Source: an uncultured Comamonadaceae bacterium (GTDB lineage Bacteria > Pseudomonadota > Gammaproteobacteria > Burkholderiales > Burkholderiaceae). From it: a DNA stretch of 30,286 bases. The stretch covers positions 1 to 30,286 of the forward strand of contig CAMLSD010000060.1 of the NCBI GenBank assembly GCA_946482595.1, read 5' to 3'. The notes under the pieces were generated by a model. That model searched no databases. It saw only the letters and a list, made by a program, of their open reading frames with translations, and was not told the origin of the DNA. The translations under genes and the position numbers were made by a program. Of this stretch, positions 14,967 to 23,160 are shown piece by piece; position 1 is the stretch's first letter, and every line of letters begins with the position of its first letter.

Positions 14967-16514
14967 ATGAGCCTGACCAAACCTTCCCGGGCTGCGGCCG
15001 CGCAGCCGTCTCGCCCCCACGACACCATGCTGGCGGCCATCGACATCGGCTCGAACAGCTTCCGGCTCGAGATCGGCCAGCTCACGCGCGGCCAGTACCG
15101 GCGCCACGACTACCTGAAGGAAACCGTCCGGCTCGGAGGCGGCCTGGACGAACAGGGCCGCCTGACCGAAGAGGCGCAGTTGCGCGGCCTGGCCTGCCTG
15201 GCCCGGTTTGCCGAGCGCCTGCGCGGCTTTCGCCCCGAGCGGGTGCGCGCCGTGGCCACGCAGACCCTGCGCGAAGCCCGCAACCGCGACGCCTTCCTGG
15301 CCCGCGCCCAACTGGTGCTGGGCTATCCGATCGAGGTGATCTCCGGGCGCGAGGAGGCCCGCCTGATCTATGTCGGCGTGGCTCGCTTGCTGCCGCCGGG
15401 GCCGGGCCGGCGCCTCGTGATCGACATCGGCGGGCGCTCGACCGAGATGATCATCGGCGACGGGCGCACGCCGCTGCGCGCCGAATCCTTCCAGATCGGC
15501 AGCGTCAGCCTGTCGCAACGGTTCTTCGCGGACGGTCGCTTCACCGAAGCCGCCTTCCGACAGGCGCAGGTCGCGGCCGGTGCCGAACTCGAAGAAGCGC
15601 TCGAAGCCTTTGCGCCCGGCCTGTGGGTCGAGGCGCTGGGCTCGTCGGGCACGGCCGGTGCGGTGTCGCAATTGTTGGCGGCCAGCGGCCAGACCGATGG
15701 CGTGATCACCCCGCAGGGCCTGCAATGGTGCATGGAGCAATGCCTGAAGGCGGGCCGCACCGACCGCCTGGTGATGCCGGGCCTGAAGGAGGACCGCAAG
15801 GCCGTGCTGGGCGGTGGCCTGTCCATCCTGTACACGCTCGCGGCGCACTTCGGCATCGACGCCCTGCAGCCGGCCCGCGGCGCGCTGCGCCAGGGTGTGA
15901 TCTTCGATCTCGACGACCGCCTGGGCGCCGCGACCGACACCGGCCATGCGCAGGACATGCGCGACGAATCGGTGCGCCACCTGCAGGAGCGCTTCGAGGT
16001 GGACACGTCACAGGCCGAACGGGTGCAGGTTGTGGCACGGGCACTGCACGCCAGCGTGGCGGCCGACGCGCCGCCCGAGGCCCAGCGTGAGCTCGACTGG
16101 GCCGCGGCCCTGCACGAGATGGGCATGATGGTCTCGCACCATGACCACCACCGGCACAGTGCCTACCTGCTGGGGCATGTCGATGCCCCCGGTTTCTCGC
16201 AGTCCCAGCAGCGCCGGCTGGCCGCGCTGGTGCTGGCCCAGCGCGGTGGTCTGCGCAAGTCCGAGGAGTCCCTGAAGGACGAGCGCTTTGCGTGGCAGGT
16301 GCTGTGCCTGCGCCTGGCCACCTTGCTGTGCCACGCCCGCAGCCTGCCGGCGCGCGACGCGCTGTCGCTGCGCCGTCGCGGCCGGGTGGCCACGCTCAGC
16401 GCGCCGTCGCACTGGGCCGAGGCGCATCCGCGCACGCTGTTCCTGCTGCAGGAAGAACAGGCCGCCTGGGCGCGCACCAGCGCCCTGGAGCTGGTGCTGG
16501 ACGTGGCGGGCTGA
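14967..16514 (+). CDS. ppx: Exopolyphosphatase (Ppx/GppA family)
   Basis: A 515-residue protein of the ASKHA-fold Ppx/GppA phosphatases, which release phosphate from the ends of polyphosphate or convert pppGpp to ppGpp. The first phosphate-binding loop is AAIDIGSNSFRLEIG (23-37). Next come the SGREEARLIY segment with the likely catalytic Glu129/Glu130, a second loop IDIGGRSTEMI (152-162) and LGSSGTAGA. The C-terminal half (about 320-515) has the helical HD-like layout of long Ppx proteins, including ALHEMGMMVSHHDHHRHSAYLL. Full length and the extended C-terminal domain favour exopolyphosphatase over a short GppA. The usual partner ppk is not adjacent. ATG 14967 is preferred; Met21 is a possible later start. 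It converges with the PaiB-like gene, 32 bp away. Confidence 0.9.
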   Translation: MSLTKPSRAAAAQPSRPHDTMLAAIDIGSNSFRLEIGQLTRGQYRRHDYLKETVRLGGGLDEQGRLTEEAQLRGLACLARFAERLRGFRPERVRAVATQTLREARNRDAFLARAQLVLGYPIEVISGREEARLIYVGVARLLPPGPGRRLVIDIGGRSTEMIIGDGRTPLRAESFQIGSVSLSQRFFADGRFTEAAFRQAQVAAGAELEEALEAFAPGLWVEALGSSGTAGAVSQLLAASGQTDGVITPQGLQWCMEQCLKAGRTDRLVMPGLKEDRKAVLGGGLSILYTLAAHFGIDALQPARGALRQGVIFDLDDRLGAATDTGHAQDMRDESVRHLQERFEVDTSQAERVQVVARALHASVAADAPPEAQRELDWAAALHEMGMMVSHHDHHRHSAYLLGHVDAPGFSQSQQRRLAALVLAQRGGLRKSEESLKDERFAWQVLCLRLATLLCHARSLPARDALSLRRRGRVATLSAPSHWAEAHPRTLFLLQEEQAAWARTSALELVLDVAG

Positions 16515-16546
16515 CCTCGGCTGCAGCGCACGGCGAGTGCGCGGAC

Positions 16547-17194
16547 TCAGGCCGTGCGCACCCAGCGCGCCATGGCGCGCGCCTCGTTGTCTGCTGCCAG
16601 CGACTCCAGCCCCTGGGCCACGCCCTGCCGATCGGCTGGCGAGCGGTTCTGGCTGACCTTCCATTTGCCGCTCAGCGGTGCCTCCAGCACGACCTCGATG
16701 CCGACGATCACGCGCAGGAGCTGCGCGGTGAAGTCGGCCGGTGCGTCGTCGAGCTGCCACGGGTGCGTCTGGCCGGCTTCCATGCGGCGAGTCATGCGTT
16801 CGAGCTGGTCGCGCACCCAGACAGCATCGTCATGGACGACCAGGCGGCCGCGGGCCTGCACCATCACGTAGTTGTAGGTCGGCACGACCTTGCCCGTGGC
16901 CGCCTTGCTCGCATACCAGCCGGGGCTCACGTAGGCGCGCGGCCCCTGGAAGACGACCAGCACCGGCTGGCCCGGGGACTTCCACAGCGGGTTGGCGCGC
17001 GCCACGTGGGCCTGCAGGCTGCCATGCGGCCCGCCCGAGGGCACATGCAGGAAAGGAATCAGGTTGGCCTCGGGCATGACGCCATCGGCCCCCGCTGCGG
17101 CACTGGCCGAGACCAGCAGCCCCAGCGGCTCGTGTTCGATCAGCTCGGTCATCCAGGCCGCATCGGCCGGCTCGAAGGTGGAAGGCAGGTACAT
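16547..17194 (-). CDS. PaiB-family FMN-binding protein
   Basis: A 215-residue protein of the PaiB family (FMN-binding split-barrel). It begins with the characteristic MYLPSTFE, and has LIPFLHV near 45-51, HVARANPLW near 63-71, the FQGPRAYVSPGWYASK block and a VVPTYNYVMVQARG segment near 103-116, all diagnostic. In Bacillus the pai locus (PaiA acetyltransferase plus PaiB) was described as a repressor of sporulation and protease genes. Most proteobacterial members are only annotated from that and may be flavin- or haem-binding oxidoreductases rather than regulators. No helix-turn-helix is visible. It is the last gene of a minus-strand group, 21 bp after the OsmC gene, with a weak ribosome-binding site. 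Confidence 0.88.
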   Translation of the reverse strand: MYLPSTFEPADAAWMTELIEHEPLGLLVSASAAAGADGVMPEANLIPFLHVPSGGPHGSLQAHVARANPLWKSPGQPVLVVFQGPRAYVSPGWYASKAATGKVVPTYNYVMVQARGRLVVHDDAVWVRDQLERMTRRMEAGQTHPWQLDDAPADFTAQLLRVIVGIEVVLEAPLSGKWKVSQNRSPADRQGVAQGLESLAADNEARAMARWVRTA

Positions 17195-17215
17195 CGTCGT
17201 CGTCTCGCAGCAGAT

Positions 17216-17689
17216 TCAGCCGGCCGGGATCACCGGTTCGCAACGCACCTCGGTGAGCACCGAGTTCGCGATGAAGCAGGCATCGTGTGCGTCGTGGTGC
17301 AGGGCCACCAGCCGGTCCGCATCCGGGGCGCTGCCGGGCGCAAAGCTCACCTGCGGTCGCAATGTGACCACCGTCATCGCCATGCGCCCCTGCGCATTGC
17401 GGGCCATCACGCCCACGGCCTGATCCTCGTAGCGGTCCACCACCCATCGCTCGCGGGCGGCCAGCGACAGGAACCACAGCATGTGGCAGCTCGACAGCGA
17501 AGCGACAAACGCCTCCTCCGGATCGACCCCGGCCGGGTCGGACCACGGCAACGGCACCACATGGGGCGAGGACGACGCCGGCACGCGTGCCCCGCCGTCG
17601 AACTGCCAGGCATGGGCGCGGCTGTAGCGGTTGTCGATGAACGTCGCGTCGCCGCGCGACCACTGGACATGGGCGCCGTATTCGGCCAT
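17216..17689 (-). CDS. OsmC-family peroxiredoxin-like protein
   Basis: A 157-residue OsmC/Ohr-fold protein. The two redox cysteines are in place: Cys68 in SLSSCHMLWFL and Cys138 in HDACFIANSV. The SSCHM-x-FL context groups it with the OsmC-like subfamily rather than classical Ohr. Such proteins reduce organic hydroperoxides using a Cys thiolate and dithiol reductants, as cytoplasmic dimers. The ATG at 17689 is chosen because AAGGAG lies just upstream on the minus strand; an in-frame upstream extension lacks support. It sits 22 bp after the acetyltransferase gene and 21 bp before the PaiB gene, so the three are very likely one operon. The peroxidase role is family knowledge; nothing here shows its substrate. 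Confidence 0.9.
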   Translation of the reverse strand: MAEYGAHVQWSRGDATFIDNRYSRAHAWQFDGGARVPASSSPHVVPLPWSDPAGVDPEEAFVASLSSCHMLWFLSLAARERWVVDRYEDQAVGVMARNAQGRMAMTVVTLRPQVSFAPGSAPDADRLVALHHDAHDACFIANSVLTEVRCEPVIPAG

Positions 17690-17711
17690 GGGCACTCCTT
17701 CGGACAAGGTT

Positions 17712-18200
17712 TCAGACAAGGTGATACGTCAGGAACTCGCGATCGCGCCGCCATCCGAGCGATTCGTACAGCGCCTGCGCCGGCAGGTTGTCGACCGCCG
17801 TGCACAGGCTCAGCCGGATGGCCCCCTGCCCACGCGCCCACCGGGCGGCGGCGCGCAGCAGGCCGGCGCCCACGCCGCCGCGACGTGCACTGCGCTCGAC
17901 ATACAGGTCGTTCAGGATGACGATCGGCGCCATCGACACCGACGACCATGACGGATACAGCTGGCACAGGCCGACAGCCCGGCCGCCCTCATCGCGGGCC
18001 AGCAGGATCGTGGACTCGTGCCGGGCCTGGCGCGCGTCCAGGAAGGCCGCGGCACCCGTCGGGTCGCTCTCACGGCCATAAAACACCCGGTAGGCGTCGA
18101 ACAGGGCGATTGCATCCTCGCGATCGGCACCCTCCGGCCAGCTTGCGGGCGTGATGGCGTGAATGACCAGGGCGGTGGAGGCATCGGGCTGGAAGGTCAT
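17712..18200 (-). CDS. GNAT-family N-acetyltransferase
   Basis: A 162-residue GCN5-related acetyltransferase. The acetyl-CoA pyrophosphate loop appears as RRGGVGAGLL (motif A, about 111-120), preceded by the beta-strand ILNDLYVERSAR. The C-terminal part has DNLPAQALYESLGWRRD, the typical motif B where Tyr near residue 145 would act as general acid. The acceptor (amine, antibiotic or protein) cannot be read from sequence. The location in one operon with OsmC and PaiB genes recalls the paiAB pair, where PaiA is a polyamine acetyltransferase, but the similarity is only at family level. ATG 18200 is preferred, with AGGA just upstream; a longer in-frame reading would run into the divergent MocR gene. 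It is the first gene of the minus-strand operon. Confidence 0.87.
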   Translation of the reverse strand: MTFQPDASTALVIHAITPASWPEGADREDAIALFDAYRVFYGRESDPTGAAAFLDARQARHESTILLARDEGGRAVGLCQLYPSWSSVSMAPIVILNDLYVERSARRGGVGAGLLRAAARWARGQGAIRLSLCTAVDNLPAQALYESLGWRRDREFLTYHLV

Positions 18201-18282
18201 CGGTCGGGTCCTGCAAGGTGAAATCATCAATTGGCTCACGCAGCATAGGCCGGTATCCTCTGCACGAAGGAACCAATCCAGC
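18201..18282 (+). promoter_or_regulatory. Divergent promoter region of the GNAT operon and mocR-type gene
   Basis: The 82-bp gap holds a recognisable forward promoter: -35 TTGGCT (18231-18236), 17-bp spacer, -10 TATCCT (18254-18259). An inverted pair ATTGG (18230-18234) and CCAAT (18273-18277) flanks it and is a candidate autoregulatory site, since MocR-type proteins commonly bind in the shared divergent region. Which repeat is the operator is a guess. Confidence 0.45.
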
Positions 18283-19752
18283 ATGTCGGACCGAACCACT
18301 GCCCCTCGGGCGCCCCGGCACACCGAGTTACGCCAGCAGGTCTACCTGCGACTGCGCCACGCCATCGAGCACGGCACGTTTGCGCCGGGCGACCGCCTGC
18401 CCCCCTCCCGCGAGCATGCGCAGGTGCTGGGCGTGGCGCGCAACACGGTGCTGTGGGCCATCGAGCGGCTGCAGGCCGAGGGCTACCTCATCAGCCGGGT
18501 CGGCGACGGGACCTACGTGGCGCCACGGCCGTCTGCGGCTCGCTCGGGCAGTGGTGCCGCCCTGCCGATGCCCGGGCAACTGTCGAAGCGCGGTCGGCTG
18601 ATTGCCGACACCGCCTTGCGCTGGCGCCCACCCACGGCAGCGCCGGTGGCCTTCCGGGTCGGGCATCCAGCGGTCGATGCCTTTCCGTTTGCCGTGTGGG
18701 AGCGCCTGCAGCGCCAGACCTCACCCCAGGCTCGTCAACAGACGAGCTGCTACCTGGACCCGGCCGGTCATCCACCGCTGCGCGAAGCCGTGGCGCAGTG
18801 GCTGCTGGTGTCGCGCGGCATCCGCTGCGAGCCGGCACAGGTGCTGATCACGTCGGGTTCACAGCAGGCGATCGACCTGATCGGGCGGCTGCTGCTGGAC
18901 GTGGGCGACGAGGTGCTGGTCGAGGACCCGGGCTACCCGGGCATCCGCGCCAATCTGGTGGGTCAGGGCATCCGGGTGCGTCCGACCCCGGTCGATGCCC
19001 AGGGTCTGGACGTGGCCTGGGCCGAGCAGCACGGGCAAGGCGCCCGCATGGTGGTGGTCACGCCGACGCATCAGTTCCCGCTGGGGGTGCGCATGAGCCT
19101 GGCGCGCCGGCTGAGCCTGATCGACTGGGCCCGCCGGCATGACGCCTGGGTGATCGAGGACGACTACGACGGCGAGTTCCAGTATGCCGAGCATCGCACG
19201 CCGGCGCTGTGCAGCATGCCGCACGATGGCCGCGTGCTGCATGTGGGCACCTTCTCGAAGACCCTGCATCCGGGCGTCCGTCTGGGGTTCATCGTGGTGC
19301 CGGAGCACCTGGTCGATGCCTTCGCGTGCGCCAAGGCCCTCAGCGACCGGCACTCACCCGGCGCTGCGCAGGACGTGCTGGCACGCTTCATCAGCGACGG
19401 ACATCTGCTGCGGCACCTGCGCCGCATGCGCGAGCTCTACCTTCAGCGCCAGCAACTGCTCATCGAGACGATCGCGCGTCACAGCGGCGGTGAGGTGCGG
19501 CTGGCGCCCAGTGCGCATGGCATGCATCTGGTGCTCGAGACCGATGCCGCCTGCCACGACACGGCCGTGTCGGCGCGGGTGGCCGAGACCGGCACCTTCC
19601 TCGCGCCTGTGTCGGCCTACACGATCGAGGCGGTGCGCCGCGGCTGGATGTTCGGCTATGCCGGGTATCCAGAGGCCGAGCTGGTGCAGGCGGGCCGACG
19701 AGTGGCCGGCCTGATCGCCACCGCGTGGCGCGCTCGTGCGGCTCAGCCCTGA
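18283..19752 (+). CDS. MocR-family transcriptional regulator (GntR wHTH fused to aminotransferase fold)
   Basis: A 489-residue fusion. An N-terminal GntR-type winged helix (about 13-80) shows LRQQVYLRLRHAIEHG, LPPSREHAQVLGVARNTV and GYLISRVGDGTYV. A linker and a fold-type I aminotransferase domain (about 110-489) follow. The PLP lysine is Lys326 in FSKTLHPGVRLGF, and DDYDGEF, PTHQFPLG and the GSQQAIDL loop are also present, so PLP binding is expected. MocR proteins sense PLP or amino-compound ligands and usually control a neighbouring gene. Here the divergent GNAT-OsmC-PaiB operon is the natural target. ATG 18283 follows AAGGA with a 10-base spacer. The 3' end overlaps that of the convergent dioxygenase gene by 10 bp. 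PdxR-like, TauR-like or GabR-like specificity cannot be separated by eye. Confidence 0.92.
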   Translation: MSDRTTAPRAPRHTELRQQVYLRLRHAIEHGTFAPGDRLPPSREHAQVLGVARNTVLWAIERLQAEGYLISRVGDGTYVAPRPSAARSGSGAALPMPGQLSKRGRLIADTALRWRPPTAAPVAFRVGHPAVDAFPFAVWERLQRQTSPQARQQTSCYLDPAGHPPLREAVAQWLLVSRGIRCEPAQVLITSGSQQAIDLIGRLLLDVGDEVLVEDPGYPGIRANLVGQGIRVRPTPVDAQGLDVAWAEQHGQGARMVVVTPTHQFPLGVRMSLARRLSLIDWARRHDAWVIEDDYDGEFQYAEHRTPALCSMPHDGRVLHVGTFSKTLHPGVRLGFIVVPEHLVDAFACAKALSDRHSPGAAQDVLARFISDGHLLRHLRRMRELYLQRQQLLIETIARHSGGEVRLAPSAHGMHLVLETDAACHDTAVSARVAETGTFLAPVSAYTIEAVRRGWMFGYAGYPEAELVQAGRRVAGLIATAWRARAAQP

Positions 19753-20498
19753 GCCCCGGCGACCTGCGGCCCCTGGAAACCGCGCGCCCGGAAGGTCAGC
19801 ACCAGGGTGTCCCGGTGCCCGCCCTCGCCCTCGCCGAGCGGCTGGATCGGGGTGCTCTCGTGGATCACACGCTCATCGTCGAGGATCAGCACCGACCAGG
19901 GCTCGGTCAGCGTGAAGCGGATGCCATGTGGCCCCTGAGCCTCGAACACCCGGGTCTCGCCGCCCTTGATGCCCTCACGCCCGACCAGCACGACCACGAC
20001 AAAGTCCACCCCGTCGCGATGCGCCCCCTCGGGCGTGGGACGGCCGATGCCGTCGGTCGTGTCGATGCGGAACTGATGCGCCTCGACATACCAGGGCTGC
20101 GCGCCCTTCCAGGCCGAACAGGCACCGGCCAGCCCGGTGAGCAGATGCGCCCAGGCCGGCGTGCCCACCACCTCGGCCGCCATCGGTTCGAACCAGCGCT
20201 CCAGGCCGCCGTGCAGCGCGTTGTATTCCACCGGCTGCCAGTGGGCCCGGTGCGCCACCGGGTCGATGTGCTGACCATTGACGACAAAACAGGCGTGGCG
20301 CCGTGAGCGGTAGCGTCCTCCGTCACGCAGGTACCCGTCGGGCGGCAGGTGGTTCCAGCTCGGCTCCAGCGCCCGCAGTTCGGACAGTGATGCATCGACG
20401 AATTGCGCCAGACCCTGCGCGCTCATCACCGCATAGCCGCGGTCGCGCACGGTGGACACCAGGAGAGACGGATCAGTCAGCGGCGGAGGCAGGGGCAT
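19743..20498 (-). CDS. 2-oxoglutarate/Fe(II) dioxygenase, 2OG-Fe_Oxy_2 type
   Basis: A 251-residue jelly-roll oxygenase resembling the family that includes bacterial L-isoleucine 4-hydroxylase (2OG-Fe_Oxy_2). The iron triad is readable as His160-x-Asp162 in EGAHRDGVDF and distal His213 in DDERVIHES. Arg229 in GHRDTL is placed to bind the 2-oxoglutarate carboxylate. The segment VEAHQFRID (138-146) before the triad is also characteristic. Characterised members hydroxylate free aliphatic amino acids (Ile, Leu, Met) in the cytoplasm, so a free amino acid substrate is plausible here but untested. It converges on the MocR-type regulator with a 10-bp 3' overlap and is separated from the upstream serine hydrolase by 142 bp, which contains a small GC hairpin (20606-20622). 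No obvious partner gene. Confidence 0.85.
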   Translation of the reverse strand: MPLPPPLTDPSLLVSTVRDRGYAVMSAQGLAQFVDASLSELRALEPSWNHLPPDGYLRDGGRYRSRRHACFVVNGQHIDPVAHRAHWQPVEYNALHGGLERWFEPMAAEVVGTPAWAHLLTGLAGACSAWKGAQPWYVEAHQFRIDTTDGIGRPTPEGAHRDGVDFVVVVLVGREGIKGGETRVFEAQGPHGIRFTLTEPWSVLILDDERVIHESTPIQPLGEGEGGHRDTLVLTFRARGFQGPQVAGAQG

Positions 20499-20640
20499 GG
20501 CAGCAGCACGTTGCAGTTCGGAGTGGACAAGGCAAGGAGCGAATGCTCGGAAACCCGAATGTAACGCCCTGCACCATCCGTGTGCAGCGGGGCATGCGAC
20601 ACGCGGGCGGCAGGGAGCCGCCGCCGCGCGCCGCGTGCAC

Positions 20641-21828
20641 TCAGTCGTCCAGCGCGGCGTAGGCCAGTTGGCGGAACTGCTGGCGCAGTTCGTCGCGCTG
20701 GCCCGGCGCCTGGGCCATCAGGATGGCCAGCAGCCTCTCGCGCGGGTCGACAAAAAAGCAGGTGCCGCCGATGCCGCTCCATGCGTACGACCCCACCGAC
20801 CCGGGCGTGGGCGCCTCGCCGGCGGCCACGCGCACCGTGAATCCCAGGCCAAAACCGTGTCCGGGCAGCAACAGGTCGCAGGCGCTGGGCATCGCACCCA
20901 GATGGTCGGCCGTCATCCACTCGACGGTGCTGCGGCTGAGCAGGCGCACGCCGTCAAGCCGGCCACCGTCAAGCAGCATCTGCAGGAAGCGCGCGTAGTC
21001 AGCAGCGGTGGACACCATGCCACCACCGCCGCTTTCGAATGCGGCGGGCTGCCGCACGTCGATCAGTCTCACCGCGTCGCCGCTGTCGGGGTCCTGCGCA
21101 AACGGCTGGGCCAGGCGCGCGTGGTGGACCTCGGGCACATGAAAGCCGGTGTCATGCATGCCCAGCGGCGCACAGACCGCTTCGTGCAGGTGTTCCCCCA
21201 GGCTGCGTCCGGTCACGGCTTCGAGCAGGCAGCCCAGCACATCGGTCGATCGGCCGTAGTCCCAGGCGGTGCCCGGCTGCAGCTTCAGCGGCACCTGGAC
21301 CAGGCGGTCCAGGAACTGGGCATTGGTCAGCCCGCGCAGCCCCGTCAGCACGCGGTCGTACTCGCGTTGCACGGCGTTGTCGCCGATGAACTCGTAGGTC
21401 AGCCCGGAGGTGTGGCGCAGCAGGTCCTGCACCGTCGGTTCGCGGTCCAGGGGCACCGTGTCCAGCCCGGCATCGGGGTCGCGCGCCACACGCAGCCGCC
21501 CCATCGCGGGCAGATAGCGCGACGCCGGGTGGTTCAGCATCACCCGCCCCTGCTCCACGAGCTGCATCACCGCCACCGACACCAGGGGTTTGGTCATCGA
21601 ATAGATGCGGAAGATCGCATCCAGCGGCATGGGCGTCGTGCCGGCCGGGTCAACCCGGCCGATGGCCTCGAACAGTGCCAGGCGGCCGTGGCGCGCCAGC
21701 AGCATCACTGCACCGGGCAGCCGCCCCCGCTCCACCGCCTGCCCCATGGCCTCACGCAGATGGCGCAGGCGGCCTGCGTGCAGGCCGAGCACGGCCACAT
21801 CGTCGACCGGCAGCGAAGGCGCGCTCAC
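20641..21828 (-). CDS. Serine hydrolase of the beta-lactamase/esterase (class C-like) family
   Basis: A 395-residue member of the serine beta-lactamase-like fold. The nucleophile motif is SMTK (Ser77, Lys80) and the second motif is YGRS starting at Tyr191, taking the place of Y-x-N. The third motif is WSGIGGT near the C-terminus, as in family VIII esterases such as EstB, instead of KTG. No signal peptide is visible, which argues for a cytoplasmic carboxylesterase rather than a periplasmic beta-lactamase or PBP. Family members hydrolyse short-chain esters, and some cleave beta-lactams weakly. The start overlaps the stop of the core MetE-like gene by 4 bp, so the two are co-translated. The functional link with a methionine-synthase-like enzyme is not obvious; natural substrate unknown. 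Confidence 0.88.
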   Translation of the reverse strand: MSAPSLPVDDVAVLGLHAGRLRHLREAMGQAVERGRLPGAVMLLARHGRLALFEAIGRVDPAGTTPMPLDAIFRIYSMTKPLVSVAVMQLVEQGRVMLNHPASRYLPAMGRLRVARDPDAGLDTVPLDREPTVQDLLRHTSGLTYEFIGDNAVQREYDRVLTGLRGLTNAQFLDRLVQVPLKLQPGTAWDYGRSTDVLGCLLEAVTGRSLGEHLHEAVCAPLGMHDTGFHVPEVHHARLAQPFAQDPDSGDAVRLIDVRQPAAFESGGGGMVSTAADYARFLQMLLDGGRLDGVRLLSRSTVEWMTADHLGAMPSACDLLLPGHGFGLGFTVRVAAGEAPTPGSVGSYAWSGIGGTCFFVDPRERLLAILMAQAPGQRDELRQQFRQLAYAALDD

Positions 21829-22844
21829 CGCAGCCGCTCCCGGGCCAGCGCCGCGCCCAGGCCCAGCGCCTGCAGCTTTTTCAGGGCGATCTCACGGTCC
21901 ATCGGTGCGAGGCCGCAGTTGGTGCAGGGAAACAGCCGCTCGCGCGGGACGAACTGCAGCGCGCGGCCGATGGTGTCGGCCACTTCCTCGGGCGTCTCGA
22001 CCTGATCGCTGGCCACGTCGATCACACCCACCATCACGTCCTTGCCGGTGAGCAGGCCCATCAGGTCCGGGGGCACATGCGAATGGTGGCACTCCAGGCT
22101 GACCTGGTCGATGCTGCTTCGCGCCAGGGCCGGAAAGATCTGCTCATACTGGCGCCATTGCTCGCCCAGGGTGGCCTTCCATGCCACGTTGGCCTCGATG
22201 CCGTAGCCATAGCAGATGTGCACCGCGGTCGTGCAGTTCAGGCCCTGCGCCGCGCGTTCCAGGGCCTGCACGCCCCAGTCGGCGGCCTCGGCCATGTACA
22301 CGTTGAACGCCGGCTCGTCGAACTGGATGATGTCCACCCCGTCGGCCTCCAGTGCCCGCGCTTCGGCGTTCAGCAGGTCCGCAAAGGCCATGGCCATGGC
22401 CACGCGGTCGCCGTAGTGCCGATCGGCCACGGTGTCGACGATGGTCATCGGGCCGGGCAGCGTGAACTTGAGCTTGCGGCGGGTATGGGCCCGCGCGAAG
22501 CGCGCTTCGTCGGCATGCACGCGGCCCTTGAGCCGCAGCGGACCGACCACCTGCGGCACCATGGCCTTGTAGCGGTCGGCCCGGATGCCCATCTCGACCT
22601 TGTGCTCGAAGTCGATGCCCTCGACACACTCCAGAAACCCGTGCACGAAGTGCTGGCGCGACTGCTCGCCGTCGGTGACGATGTCCAGGCCGGCGTCCTC
22701 CTGGGCCTTGATCCACAACAGGGTGGCATCGAGCTTGGCCTGCCTGAGTTCGGCGCCCTGCGCGCGCCAGCGAGGCCACAGCTTGCCGGTTTCGGCCAGC
22801 CAGCCCGGCTTGGGCAGGCTGCCTGCGATCGATGTCTCGAACAT
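21825..22844 (-). CDS. Core MetE-like cobalamin-independent methionine synthase
   Basis: A 339-residue protein corresponding to the catalytic C-terminal half of MetE, without its N-terminal domain. Zinc ligands align as His209 and Cys211 (VHICYGYG), Glu251 (QVSLECHH) and Cys310 (CTNCGL). The homocysteine-binding strand IQFDEPAF is at 173-180. Such stand-alone 'core MetE' proteins are widespread. Some transfer methyl groups from simpler donors than methyl-tetrahydrofolate, some work with a small partner, and others have other methyltransfer roles, so a classical methionine synthase activity should not be assumed. No partner gene is adjacent upstream. It is first in a two-gene unit with the serine hydrolase. 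A possible minus-strand promoter lies about 80-110 bp upstream (TTGCAA, then TATTGC with a 16-bp spacer). No B12 or SAM riboswitch was recognised in the leader. Confidence 0.88.
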   Translation of the reverse strand: MFETSIAGSLPKPGWLAETGKLWPRWRAQGAELRQAKLDATLLWIKAQEDAGLDIVTDGEQSRQHFVHGFLECVEGIDFEHKVEMGIRADRYKAMVPQVVGPLRLKGRVHADEARFARAHTRRKLKFTLPGPMTIVDTVADRHYGDRVAMAMAFADLLNAEARALEADGVDIIQFDEPAFNVYMAEAADWGVQALERAAQGLNCTTAVHICYGYGIEANVAWKATLGEQWRQYEQIFPALARSSIDQVSLECHHSHVPPDLMGLLTGKDVMVGVIDVASDQVETPEEVADTIGRALQFVPRERLFPCTNCGLAPMDREIALKKLQALGLGAALARERLR

Positions 22845-23160
22845 GTGGAAGCGTCCTTCTGGATGGGGAACATCCAGCGTAGCGGCGACCCGCGCGCGGC
22901 GTCTCCAGGGTTTCCCCCGCGGTGATCATTTCTGCAATAAGGGAGGTTGCCCCAGTTGCAAAGGCACAAAGTGGTGTACATTGCGCCTTGAGGTACACAC
23001 CGGACCGTCGGTCTTCGAGGTCTTTCTCTGCCAGCCCGGGCACCCGCCCGACCGGCATCGTTTGAATCCCCCGGGTCACGTTTCTAGAGTGTCTTCAGCG
23101 CATGCGCGGCGTCTGTTGTGCATGCTTTTTAGTTATACATTTTTTGATTGGAAGATCTAC
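22845..23160 (+). promoter_or_regulatory. Divergent regulatory region of the metE-like and cold-shock genes
   Basis: This 316-bp gap has no gene. It holds an inverted repeat GTGTAC-N13-GTACAC (22974-22979 and 22993-22998), preceded by TTGCAA at 22956. It ends in an unusually AT-rich stretch (about 23124-23155), which contains a -10-like TATACA (23134-23139) and the GGAAGA ribosome-binding site of the cold-shock gene. Depending on which start is used, the cold-shock mRNA could have a leader from a few bases to about 170 nt. Long structured leaders are common for cspA-type genes. The repeat could be an operator; no regulator can be named. Confidence 0.5.

Noticed and set aside
22845..22980. Cobalamin, SAM or SAH riboswitch upstream of the core MetE-like gene
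   Set aside because: No conserved box or multi-stem architecture of these riboswitches was recognised on the minus strand. A covariance-model search would be decisive.
23122..23160. Earlier ATG for the cold-shock protein
   Set aside because: It would add 13 hydrophobic residues absent from the family, and the GTG at 23161 has a well-spaced GGAAGA and gives the exact family length.
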